Of a DNA stretch of 30,011 nucleotides, positions 15,461 through 27,212 are shown one piece after another (positions within the stretch are counted from its first letter, which is position 1; each line of letters begins with the position of its first letter). Source of the stretch: JAVBQG01 sp031549185. Lineage in GTDB: Bacteria; Synergistota; Synergistia; Synergistales; Synergistaceae. The notes beneath the pieces were generated by a model, which was not told the DNA's origin, ran no database searches, and saw nothing but the letters and a program-made list of their open reading frames with translations. The translations under genes and the position numbers were made by a program. The stretch covers positions 1 to 30,011 of the forward strand of contig JAVBQG010000072.1 in the NCBI GenBank assembly GCA_031549185.1, written 5' to 3'.

Positions 15461-15531
15461 AACCGACCTCACCCACCCCCAGCCCCTCTCTCTCCGCTTT
15501 GGGAGAGGGGGCCGGGGGGTGAGGTCGGGTT
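15461..15531. repeat. Large GC-rich inverted repeat between uvrA and rlmB
   Basis: Arms of about 31-34 bp (15461-15494 and 15501-15531) pair with a few mismatches around the loop GCTTT; outer ends read CGACCTCACCC and GGGTGAGGTCG. Similar pyrimidine-rich palindromes are dispersed in other bacterial genomes. A transcript would form a very stable hairpin without a U-tract, so it is a repeat first and a possible transcription barrier second. Confidence 0.7.
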
Positions 15532-15564
15532 ACGGCGTGCGAAGCGCTGACGGAGGGAGTTACC

Positions 15565-20419
<4,855 letters not shown>

Positions 20420-20468
20420 TTTTTTTCTCCTCTCCGCCCATGCGTCGCGAAAATTTTTTTTCGCAACG

Positions 20469-20496
20469 ATTATACTCCCCCACGCCCAGTTATCAA
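20469..20496 (-). promoter_or_regulatory. Promoter of uvrBA
   Basis: Minus strand: -35 TTGATA (20491-20496), 16-nt spacer, perfect -10 TATAAT (20469-20474). The leader to the TTG start is about 40 nt and includes an A/T palindrome (TCGCGAAAA with TTTTCGC-like arms). No clear LexA operator was recognised. Confidence 0.7.
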
Positions 20497-20541
20497 AGTG
20501 GAAATCATGTTGACAGGAGAAAAAATGTTCGCGAGCGCACC

Positions 20542-20889
20542 CTATGCGTTCGAAGCGCTTTTTTCCTCGATGAAGGGGGAGTACATCATGATCGCGTGGT
20601 TTTCGACGACATACTCGTCGTCGAGCAGGTTCCCCTCCATGTCGTATTTTTTTCTGCGGAGGAGGTTGTGTCTGGTGTAACCGCCCCAGTACCCGGGCTG
20701 CATTATGTGCTCCCTCTCGTAGACTTCGTATATAAACAGGGGTGGCGCGTCCGAGATCCAGGCGCCCACCCTGGCGAAGCGCAGCCCACCGAACAGCCAA
20801 AAGGCCCACCTCTTGAGGATATAGTATCTCTTCCCCAGGGCCAGCCTGAGGGAGCTTCTCCTGATCGGCTTCGGTATGACCGCCCCCAT
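20542..20889 (-). pseudogene. VanW-like protein with apparent internal deletion
   Basis: 115 residues from ATG 20887-20889 (GGAGGAG seven nt upstream). Residues 8-40 (RRSSLRLALGKRYYILKRW...) match the basic N-terminus of VanW proteins. Residues 43-106 (SDAPPLFIYEVYEREHIM, then GYTRHNLLRRKKYD and DDEYVVENHAIMMYSPFI) match the VanW C-terminus. The central VanW core (about 150 residues, with its ETFSFW and GGGLCQLSN motifs) is absent, although the frame is open throughout. This looks like an in-frame internal deletion. VanW function is unknown; its link to vancomycin resistance is only contextual. It keeps its own promoter and ribosome site, so a short product is probably made. Family recognition is from memory. 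Confidence 0.6.
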
Positions 20890-20924
20890 GTCCACGCTCC
20901 TCCACAAATAACAAATCTAGACTC

Positions 20925-20952
20925 AGTATACCATCCCGGTCCCGCGGCACAA
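20925..20952 (-). promoter_or_regulatory. Promoter of the VanW-like gene
   Basis: Minus strand: -35 TTGTGC (20947-20952), 16-nt spacer, extended -10 TGGTATACT (-10 hexamer 20925-20930). Its -35 touches the U-tract of the ftsH terminator. Confidence 0.55.
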
Positions 20953-20980
20953 AAAAACCCGAGGGTTCAAAACCCTCGGG
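20951..20980 (-). terminator. Rho-independent terminator after ftsH
   Basis: Minus strand: stem CCGAGGGTT, loop TTG, AACCCTCGG (hairpin 20958-20980) followed by seven T. Lies 28 nt past the ftsH stop and closes the tilS-hpt-ftsH unit. Confidence 0.93.
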
Positions 20981-21007
20981 GCTTCCTATTTTTTATCCGT
21001 CCGATTG

Positions 21008-22939
21008 TCAGGAATCTTTTTCCGGCTCCGGCTCTTCGTCCGGCAGATCGTCCGCCTCTACTTCGGCGCTCTCGCCGCCCTTCGGCTTCTCCACGGAGAT
21101 GTCCCAGTCCTGCTTCTTTTCGCCGTTCTTCTCCTCCTCGTCGGGGAAACCGAGCAGTTTGTTGAACTCGGGCCCCTCGAGGACTTCCTTTTCCAGCAGG
21201 ATGGCCGTGATCTCCTCCACCTTGTCCATCTTCTCGAGCAGGATGTTTCGGACCCGCTCGAAGCATTCGTCGATGATGCGGCGGACCTCCTGATCGATGG
21301 CGTAGGCGATCTCCTCGCTGTAGTTGCGGTCCTCCATGATGTCGCGCCCGAGAAAGACCTCGTGCTGTTTGCGCCCGAGCGTAACGGGACCGAGGCGGTC
21401 GCTCATACCGAGTTCGGTTATCATCTGGCGCGCCGTGTGCGTCGCGCGCTCCAGGTCGTTCTGCGCGCCGCTCGTCACGTCGCCGAACTTGATGCTCTCC
21501 GTCACGCGACCGCCGAGCAGAACGCAGATGCGGTTCAAGAGCTCCTGCTTGGAGATGAGGAAGCGATCCTCCTCCGGGACCTGCAGGGTGTAGCCGAGCG
21601 CCATATGCCCGCGCGGAATGATCGAGATCTTGTGCACGGGGTCGGAACCGGGGATCATCTTGGCGACGATCGCGTGTCCGACCTCGTGGTAGGCGATGAT
21701 CTCGCGTTCCTTCTTGCTGATGACGCGGCTCTTGCGCTCGGGGCCCGCCATGACGCGGTCGATGGCCTCCTCGAACTCCGGCATCGTCAACAGCTCTTTG
21801 GTCCGACGACCGGCGAGCAGCGCCGCCTCGTTCACAAGGTTGGCGAGGTCCGCGCCGACGAAACCGGGCGTGCGGCGCGCAATCACGTCGAGATCCACAC
21901 TCTCGTCGAGTTTTTTATCCTTCACGTGCACCTTGAGGATGGCGAGCCTGCCGTTCACGTCGGGCCGGTCGACGACGATTTGCCGGTCGAAGCGTCCCGG
22001 CCGCAGAAGGGCGGGGTCCAGGATATCCGGCCTGTTGGTGGCGGCGATCAGGATAATCCCCGCACCGACCTCGAAACCGTCCATCTCGACCAGAAGCTGG
22101 TTCAGCGTCTGCTCGCGTTCGTCGTGGCCGCCGCCGAGCCCCGCGCCGCGCTGGCGTCCCACCGCGTCGATCTCGTCGATGAAGACGATACAAGGCTGGT
22201 AGCGCCTCGCCTGTTCGAACAGGTCGCGTACGCGGGCGGCACCCACGCCGACGAACATCTCGACGAAGTCCGATCCGCTGATGCTGAAGAACGGGACGTC
22301 CGCCTCGCCCGCCACCGCGCGCGAAAGCAGCGTCTTACCCGTGCCGGGCGACCCCAGCAGCAGTACGCCCCTCGGAACCCGCGCGCCGAGCTTGGCGAAA
22401 CGGCCGGGGTCGCGCAGAAATTCGACGACCTCCTGCAGCTCCTCCTTCGACTCGTCGCAGCCGGCGACGTCCTCGAACGTCACCTTGGGGCGGTTGTCCA
22501 GAAAGAGCTTCGCCTTGCTCTTGGAGAAGTTCATCACCTTGTTGCCGCCGCCCTGCATGTTGTACAGGATGAAGATCCACGCGCCGATCAACAGCAGCGT
22601 AGGGAAGAGCGAGGTCATGAGGCTCGACCACCACGGCGTCTTCTGCGGCGGCATGACCTCGACCGAGACGCCCTTGGCGGCGAGCTTCGCGGCCAGGTCG
22701 TCTATGCCTACGGCATACGAGCGAAACTTCTTGCCGTCCGTAAAGACGCCGTTGACGACGTCCTCCTCGATGAAAATCTTGCTGATCTTGCCGGTCTCGG
22801 CCGCGTTGAGGAGGTCGCTGTACGCCAGCACCTCCGCCTGTTGCTGATTCTGCGCGGGCGAGAGAAAAACATTGACCAAGCTGACCACAAGCACGATCAG
22901 CACCAGATATATGCCCAAATTCTTAGCGAGTTTGCCCAA
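21008..22939 (-). CDS. ftsH: ATP-dependent zinc metalloprotease FtsH
   Basis: Membrane-anchored AAA+ protease that degrades misfolded membrane and regulatory proteins. 643 residues. Two membrane segments (about 8-26 and 107-127) flank a periplasmic domain. Walker A GSPGTGKT at 196-203 (the family usually has GPPGTGKT), pore loop FVGVG (229-233), Walker B IVFIDEID (251-258), SRH near NRPDILDPALLRPGRFDRQ, and the zinc motif HEVGH at 418-422. The C-terminus is acidic. The start is TTG (22937-22939) with GAGGGG ten nt upstream. The conserved neighbours tilS and hpt precede it; the gap to hpt contains a MITE-like repeat. Confidence 0.98.
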   Translation of the reverse strand: MGKLAKNLGIYLVLIVLVVSLVNVFLSPAQNQQQAEVLAYSDLLNAAETGKISKIFIEEDVVNGVFTDGKKFRSYAVGIDDLAAKLAAKGVSVEVMPPQKTPWWSSLMTSLFPTLLLIGAWIFILYNMQGGGNKVMNFSKSKAKLFLDNRPKVTFEDVAGCDESKEELQEVVEFLRDPGRFAKLGARVPRGVLLLGSPGTGKTLLSRAVAGEADVPFFSISGSDFVEMFVGVGAARVRDLFEQARRYQPCIVFIDEIDAVGRQRGAGLGGGHDEREQTLNQLLVEMDGFEVGAGIILIAATNRPDILDPALLRPGRFDRQIVVDRPDVNGRLAILKVHVKDKKLDESVDLDVIARRTPGFVGADLANLVNEAALLAGRRTKELLTMPEFEEAIDRVMAGPERKSRVISKKEREIIAYHEVGHAIVAKMIPGSDPVHKISIIPRGHMALGYTLQVPEEDRFLISKQELLNRICVLLGGRVTESIKFGDVTSGAQNDLERATHTARQMITELGMSDRLGPVTLGRKQHEVFLGRDIMEDRNYSEEIAYAIDQEVRRIIDECFERVRNILLEKMDKVEEITAILLEKEVLEGPEFNKLLGFPDEEEKNGEKKQDWDISVEKPKGGESAEVEADDLPDEEPEPEKDS

Positions 22940-22983
22940 ACGCCCCGATCCCCTCTTTGTTTGAAATCCGCATTAATAAAAGG

Positions 22984-23084
22984 GCTGATTTATCGTTAGA
23001 GACCTAAAGGGCAAAGATTGCAAGTCCTTGTGGCCTCTCTATTCTCAAACGAAGAAATGACGGTTTGAGCGTTTTAACCAGCGC
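22984..23084. repeat. MITE-like repeat, copy B
   Basis: About 101 bp, diverged partner of 8377-8490. Shared left end GCTGATT, shared block AAAGGGCAAA.ATT.CAA, shared right end GAGCG...CAGCGCCT. It sits in the hpt-ftsH gap (22940-23129), in the same orientation relative to the flanking genes as copy A. Confidence 0.55.
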
Positions 23085-23129
23085 CTCCTTAAAGCTTTTT
23101 ACAATATTGATGCAATTTCTCTTTTTTGT

Positions 23130-23672
23130 CTATACGTCAACCGACCATATATCCGGTAGGTGGCGCCACTTGCCCGCATAGTCGAGGCCGTAGCCGACTA
23201 CGAACTTATCCGGTATCGTGAAGCCCTTGTAGTCGATCTCGGTGTCGATTTTCTTGCGCTCCGGTTTTTCGAGCAGAACGCATGTCCGGAAGCTCTTCGG
23301 ATTTTTCGCCATCATGACGTCTCTCAGATAGTAGAGGGTGAGGCCGCTGTCCATGATGTCCTCGACGAGGAGGATGTTCTTCCCCTCGGGATAGATGTCG
23401 ATGTCCTTCACGATCTTCACGACGCCGCTGGACGTGGACGAATCCCCGTACGACGACACCGCCATAAAGTCCATGCGAATGTCGACGGGCTTGCCGATCT
23501 TCCGCACCAGGTCGACCATAAAGATGGCGGCTCCCTTGAGCACACCCACGACGATCAGCTCCTGGCCCTCGTATTCCCTGCGAATCTCCGCGGCGAGCTC
23601 GGAAACCCTGCGGTCGATCTCTTCGCAAGAAAGCATTACCGATCCGAGTTGGTACGTCTTATCCTCGCTCAT
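23130..23672 (-). CDS. hpt: Hypoxanthine (guanine) phosphoribosyltransferase
   Basis: Purine salvage: hypoxanthine or guanine plus PRPP gives IMP or GMP. 180 residues from MSEDKTYQLGSV, whose ATG (23670-23672) follows GGAGGAG by six nt; an upstream ATG at 23697-23699 is possible but less well placed. PRPP-binding loop LLVEDIMDSGLTL at 101-113 with Glu104/Asp105; LKGAAIFMVDLVR at 45-57; C-terminal GYGLDYAGKWRHLPDI contacts the purine. It overlaps the tilS 3' end by 14 nt. The tilS-hpt-ftsH order is widely conserved, and in Bacillus-type bacteria Hpt can associate with TilS and influence ftsH expression. Confidence 0.95.
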   Translation of the reverse strand: MSEDKTYQLGSVMLSCEEIDRRVSELAAEIRREYEGQELIVVGVLKGAAIFMVDLVRKIGKPVDIRMDFMAVSSYGDSSTSSGVVKIVKDIDIYPEGKNILLVEDIMDSGLTLYYLRDVMMAKNPKSFRTCVLLEKPERKKIDTEIDYKGFTIPDKFVVGYGLDYAGKWRHLPDIWSVDV

Positions 23673-25035
23673 GCGAGACTCCTCCTTCATTTCGGGCATA
23701 TCTTCCTCGCCCCGCCTGTCCGCAAAAAACCTTCGCAATCATAACATAACTGCTTTCTTCCTGTATACACTTCCCGAGGCCGGGAGCCCAATTTTCGACC
23801 ACCGGCCACCCCGGTCGGCTCCACCACGATACGGGCGTCCGGCAGCCGCCCGATCGGCCGGAGAGGGACGTTATCCGGAGGACGCCGGAGCGCGGCACGG
23901 CGATCGCCGATTGCCAATAGCCCCTCGGCGCTCCCGCGGGGCTCCCTTCCCCTTTGCGAAGCTCTATCAACCATTTTCCCCATTGCACACTCTTTTTCTC
24001 CCCGCCCCGCAGGGAGGAGAATGCGATCTCCAGATCCTCCGGAGCCCGCAGGTCCGATCGTTCGATCCAGCCAATCAACGGGCGAGAGCCGCAAACCTCC
24101 ACCTCGCCACTCCACTGAAAACGCCAGCGGCCGGCTGCGCGAATCAAGTCGCACAGCTCGTCCATCCGCCTGCGGTCGAGCAGCGGCAGCCCCAGTGCCG
24201 CGCCCTGCGTCCGCAGAAGGTCGGCGAGACACGCATCGTCGACCCTGCCGATCGCCGCAAAATCCCACGTGGCCAGCGCAAAGGGGTGTCTTCGTTGCAG
24301 CCAGGGCAACAGGCGCCGCGCATCCGCCTCGCGCTTTGCTTCGGAGGCTGCCGTCTGCCTGGCGAGCCCTAGCAGGACGCGCTCGGGAGATTCGTTGATG
24401 TTCGCCCGCACCCACGGAAGCAGTTGATTCCGTATCCTGTTGCGTTGATAGTCGTCCTGAAGGTTCGTCTCGTCCTCTCGCCACGCAACGGCCGCGTCCG
24501 TCAGAAATCTCCGCAATTCGTCGCGGCGACATTCGATCAACGGGCGCACCACGCGTCCGTTCACGGGCGCAATGCCCGCCAGCCCCTTCAGGCCGGTCCC
24601 CCGGAAGAGATGAAAGAGCATCGTCTCGACCACGTCGTCCGCCGTGTGCCCCGTCGCGATAAACGACAACCCTTCGCGGTCGAGCAGTTCGTAAAAAAAC
24701 GCGTAGCGAACGCGGCGCCCGGCCATCTCGAAGGATTCGCCCTTTTTCATATTATGGGGCAAGTCGGCGTGGCGGACGAAACAGGGCACGCCGATCTCGC
24801 GGCAACGCTCCTCCACGAACGCGGCGTCGGCGAGGGAGGCATCCCCCCTGAAACCGTGCTCGAGGTGCGCGACGGCGATCCGCCCCTCGTAGCACCGATG
24901 CAGAAGGCTCAGCAGGGCCATCGAGTCGCTGCCGCCGGACACGGCGAGCAACAGGCCGGGCGCATTCCACCAGCCCTGCCTTTCACCGGCACCGCGAATG
25001 GTTTTGCAGAGAGAGATGCTCAGAGGATTCATCAT
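23659..25035 (-). CDS. tilS: tRNA(Ile)-lysidine synthase TilS
   Basis: Modifies C34 of the CAU-anticodon isoleucine tRNA to lysidine, an essential decoding step. 458 residues. PP-loop ATPase motif SGGSDSM at 33-39; HLEHGFRG and ATGHTADDVVETMLFHLFRG are conserved N-domain motifs; RRDELRRFL and NRIRNQLLPW follow. The C-terminal domain (about 390-445) is poorly conserved: the usual RxRRPGDR and KKLKDFF sequences are not seen, and the region reads GRSGGCRTPVSWWSRPGWPV. The last 14 nt overlap hpt. The start is one of two tandem ATGs (25033-25035, 25030-25032) with no clear ribosome site, so the exact start is uncertain. Confidence 0.93.
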   Translation of the reverse strand: MMNPLSISLCKTIRGAGERQGWWNAPGLLLAVSGGSDSMALLSLLHRCYEGRIAVAHLEHGFRGDASLADAAFVEERCREIGVPCFVRHADLPHNMKKGESFEMAGRRVRYAFFYELLDREGLSFIATGHTADDVVETMLFHLFRGTGLKGLAGIAPVNGRVVRPLIECRRDELRRFLTDAAVAWREDETNLQDDYQRNRIRNQLLPWVRANINESPERVLLGLARQTAASEAKREADARRLLPWLQRRHPFALATWDFAAIGRVDDACLADLLRTQGAALGLPLLDRRRMDELCDLIRAAGRWRFQWSGEVEVCGSRPLIGWIERSDLRAPEDLEIAFSSLRGGEKKSVQWGKWLIELRKGEGSPAGAPRGYWQSAIAVPRSGVLRITSLSGRSGGCRTPVSWWSRPGWPVVENWAPGLGKCIQEESSYVMIAKVFCGQAGRGRYARNEGGVSHERG

Positions 25036-25088
25036 GAGAAAAGTTTACACGATCGTGGACGAATCGACGAAAGCGGTTTGCGAAAAAC

Positions 25089-25304
25089 CTATCCCAGGTT
25101 TTCTCCGATCAGGACCACCGCGCCGACACAAATCAGAGCGACGCCCAACGCGACGTAGACGATCCTGCATCCGGTCCTCCCGAACAGTTTGAGGAACAAC
25201 GCCGCTTTTCTGTGATAAATAAACCAGTCGTAATTCCTGATGGCGCAGAAAGCGCTGAAGAAACCGCACAGGACGATCAGCCCGCCCGCCAATGAATGCT
25301 CCAT
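25089..25304 (-). CDS. Small membrane protein, Imm17-like
   Basis: 71 residues with two membrane helices (about 5-22 and 47-66). The linker reads NYDWFIYHRKAALFLKLFGR, then TGCRIVYVALG; the DWF..RKA..F...FGR.G.RI.Y..LG pattern fits Imm17 (immunity protein 17) domains. Imm17 proteins are predicted immunity factors for polymorphic toxins, but many family members occur alone, and no toxin gene is visible here. The ATG (25302-25304) has an excellent GGGAGGAG site, so the gene is real. It lies 60 nt downstream of umuC, after a hairpin (25329-25354), and 54 nt before tilS. Confidence 0.65.
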   Translation of the reverse strand: MEHSLAGGLIVLCGFFSAFCAIRNYDWFIYHRKAALFLKLFGRTGCRIVYVALGVALICVGAVVLIGENLG

Positions 25305-25328
25305 GATACTCGCTCCTCCCGTCGATTT

Positions 25329-25354
25329 ACGGGCCGCTCCACCGGGCGGCCCGT
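25329..25354 (-). other. Hairpin between umuC and the Imm17-like gene
   Basis: Perfect 9-bp stem ACGGGCCGC / GCGGCCCGT around an 8-nt loop, starting 10 nt beyond the umuC stop. No U-tract follows, so it is not a clear intrinsic terminator; it could stabilise the umuDC mRNA 3' end. Confidence 0.4.
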
Positions 25355-25364
25355 CCGCGTCAGT

Positions 25365-26639
25365 TTACACGATAACGGGGAGGCGCGATAGATCCCGGAT
25401 GCTGAACGTCGACCGGTTCGATCCCCTGGCGTGCCAGTTTCCATCGTCCCCGGCGAGCAGCGCCGGATAGATTGCCCGCCCTCCGAATTTGTCGTTGATC
25501 ATATCGGATACGGCGGAGAGGCGCTCCAGTTTGTCTCGCTCGGCAGTATCCGCGAAGAGCGAGCGCTGCCGGTGCGTCGCGTCGCAGAGCCCCGTCAACG
25601 TCACCCCTGCCTTTGTGTAGTTCTTCCCCGATCGGTAAATGCGCGGCAGGAGAGTGAGAGCGGCGCGAATCAGCTCCTGATCGCTGCATATCGGTTCGTC
25701 GAACGACGCGTCACCGGAGAGATATTGATAGGCGCCGCCGTGATACCCCCAACGAATGCTGACCTCCAACGCTTTCGCCGCCAGGCCATCTGCCCGGAGG
25801 CGCGCCCCGGCACCGAGAATGTGCTCCACCACGGGACACGAGAGCTCTTCGACCGTAAAGAGCTCCCGCCCGAAGGAGCGCGACACCTGAATGGACTGCG
25901 GCGCCTTCGCCGGGGCGACCGGTTCGACGCAGGGATACCCCCGCAGCTCCAAGGCCGTCATGACGCCGCGCACGGACAGTTTTTTCCGCACCCAGCCGAG
26001 GTCTCGATTCGCCAAATCGAGCGCCGTTCGAACGCCGTATCCCCGTAAAAGGCACGCACTTCTGGGCCCGACGCCCCACACATCCTCGACCCGGGCTTCC
26101 TCCAGCGCGTGGGCGATCACGCCAGGCTCCCGGAGTGCCACCACTCCATCCGGAGAACGCTTGGCGCGTTCGGACGCCAGCTTGGAGAGGGTCTTCGTCG
26201 CCGCGATGCCGACCGAAAGGGGCACGCCCGCCCATCGGCCGACCGTCCGCCTGATCTTCGCGGCGTACGCGAGCGGGTCGTCGACCGAGGCGATGGCAAG
26301 ATTGAGGAACGCCTCGTCGATGGAGTAAATTTCGATCTTGTCCGTAAAAGCGGCCAGGATGCGCATCACGCGGCTCGATATCTCGCCGTAGAGGGCGAGG
26401 TTGCCGGAGAAGACGGCCACCCCCTTGCGCGCGAGGAGGGCCTTCACCTTGAAATACGGCTCGCCCATCGGTATCCCCATGGCCTTCACCTCGTTCGAGC
26501 GAGAGACGATGCAGCCGTCGTTGGACGAAAGCACCACCACGGGTCGGCTCCGCAGTTCGGGACGGAAGAGCCGCTCGCACGAGACGAAAAAGTTATTGCA
26601 ATCGCAGAGAGCGATCAGGGAATCCCTCCTCGGCTTCAT
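25365..26639 (-). CDS. umuC: UmuC-type Y-family DNA polymerase
   Basis: Error-prone translesion polymerase (Pol V catalytic subunit type). 424 residues, full length. Catalytic carboxylates: Asp13 in LCDCNNFFVSCERLF and Asp108/Glu109 in YSIDEAFLNL. VVVLSSNDGCIVSRSNEVKA (34-53) is the UmuC-specific finger region. The HhH-containing thumb (DVWGVGPRSACLLRGYGV) and little-finger domain follow. UmuC rather than DinB/ImuB is indicated by the NDGC motif and by the adjacent umuD-like gene, which ends 3 nt before this ATG. A C-terminal region resembling the UmuC tail (HRQRSLFAD) is retained. Confidence 0.94.
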   Translation of the reverse strand: MKPRRDSLIALCDCNNFFVSCERLFRPELRSRPVVVLSSNDGCIVSRSNEVKAMGIPMGEPYFKVKALLARKGVAVFSGNLALYGEISSRVMRILAAFTDKIEIYSIDEAFLNLAIASVDDPLAYAAKIRRTVGRWAGVPLSVGIAATKTLSKLASERAKRSPDGVVALREPGVIAHALEEARVEDVWGVGPRSACLLRGYGVRTALDLANRDLGWVRKKLSVRGVMTALELRGYPCVEPVAPAKAPQSIQVSRSFGRELFTVEELSCPVVEHILGAGARLRADGLAAKALEVSIRWGYHGGAYQYLSGDASFDEPICSDQELIRAALTLLPRIYRSGKNYTKAGVTLTGLCDATHRQRSLFADTAERDKLERLSAVSDMINDKFGGRAIYPALLAGDDGNWHARGSNRSTFSIRDLSRLPVIV

Positions 26640-26642
26640 GAG

Positions 26643-26945
26643 TCACATCTGCTCCAAAACCCAGACGACAGTCCCCCAGATGTTTCGTTTGGGCGTGGAC
26701 TCGTCGTAGAGAATTTCCTTCAGGCCGTGCGCCGTCGCGAGCAGAACGCTGCCCCCTTCGCGCGGAACCTCGACCCGGTCCACAAACAGGAACCGCATTC
26801 CACCCCCGGGGGATTTCGAACGAACGACAAAGGTAGACAGGGGACGACGCACGACAAGACTGCCAAGGGCGGCAAAACACCTGAGTGCGTCCTCCCCGTT
26901 TTCGCCCGCGTGCGGATCTTCGACGTAACTGTTCGCGAAAGGCAT
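26643..26945 (-). CDS. UmuD-like protein (S24/LexA fold), apparently without catalytic serine
   Basis: 100 residues; ATG 26943-26945 has a perfect AGGAGGTTATC site. LVVRRPLSTFVVRSK (30-44) matches the UmuD/LexA strand LLIxHPxATxFVxxxG. The region that should read GDSM...GDLLIVD is shortened to SPGGGMRFLFVDR, so the serine aligns with Gly49. The lysine-bearing strand survives as HGLKEIL (Lys76), and NIWGTVVWVLEQM matches the end of UmuD. There is no cleavage-site Cys-Gly or N-terminal arm, so it resembles a pre-trimmed UmuD' that cannot self-cleave. Adjacent umuC supports a role as its accessory subunit. Alignment is by eye. Confidence 0.75.
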   Translation of the reverse strand: MPFANSYVEDPHAGENGEDALRCFAALGSLVVRRPLSTFVVRSKSPGGGMRFLFVDRVEVPREGGSVLLATAHGLKEILYDESTPKRNIWGTVVWVLEQM

Positions 26946-26981
26946 GATAACCTCCTGTATTCTCACGTAGTTTACACATGC

Positions 26982-27009
26982 ATAATATCAAGTTATCAAA
27001 TTCAGTCAA
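26982..27009 (-). promoter_or_regulatory. Promoter of the umuDC-like operon
   Basis: Minus strand: -35 TTGACT (27004-27009), 16-nt spacer, -10 TATTAT (26982-26987). No classical SOS box (CGAAC-N4-GTTCG or CTG-N10-CAG) was seen; a direct repeat TATCAAGTTATCAA (26986-26999) lies in the spacer and could be an operator. Confidence 0.6.
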
Positions 27010-27106
27010 TATATACATTACGACATCTTTGCGAAGCGGTGCGTGAATTTTCTCATACCAGGATCCGTAAAAAATACGAAAGTTCCCAGGAGGGGTAACA
27101 GTGATG

Positions 27107-27135
27107 TTGACAATGCCAATCAATCGTTATATGAT
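27107..27135 (+). promoter_or_regulatory. Sigma70 promoter of hsp20
   Basis: Perfect -35 TTGACA (27107-27112), 17-nt spacer, -10 TATGAT (27130-27135). Transcription should begin near 27142, giving a ~70-nt leader to hsp20. Confidence 0.75.
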
Positions 27136-27140
27136 CAGTT

Positions 27141-27164
27141 TGGTCAATGAAGGTTAATTGACCA
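27141..27164 (+). promoter_or_regulatory. Palindromic operator candidate at the hsp20 start site
   Basis: Perfect inverted repeat TGGTCAAT-N8-ATTGACCA beginning at the predicted +1. It is not CIRCE (TTAGCACTC-N9-GAGTGCTAA) or HAIR (CTTGAGT-N7-ACTCAAG). It does not cover the ribosome site (27195-27203), so a DNA operator is likelier than an RNA thermometer. Confidence 0.5.
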
Positions 27165-27212
27165 CGGCGATCAGAATATTCGTCCGCACAGGACCAGAGG
27201 AGGTAGATCGGT

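Noticed and set aside
20420..20541. CGAACATTTTTTC as a Bacillus-type SOS box near uvrB
   Set aside because: Only one half-site matches, and it lies upstream of the -35.
20488..27000. Identical 10-mer TTTGATAACT upstream of uvrB (20488-20497) and the umuD-like gene (26991-27000), as a possible damage operator
   Set aside because: In uvrB it is simply the -35 region, the spe promoter has nearly the same sequence (TTTGACAACT), and it is not palindromic.
27104..27157. 17-codon frame (MLTMPINRYMISLVNEG) with a strong AGGAGGGG site upstream of hsp20
   Set aside because: It contains the hsp20 promoter's -35 and -10, and transcription is predicted to start inside it, so it would not be translated from that promoter.
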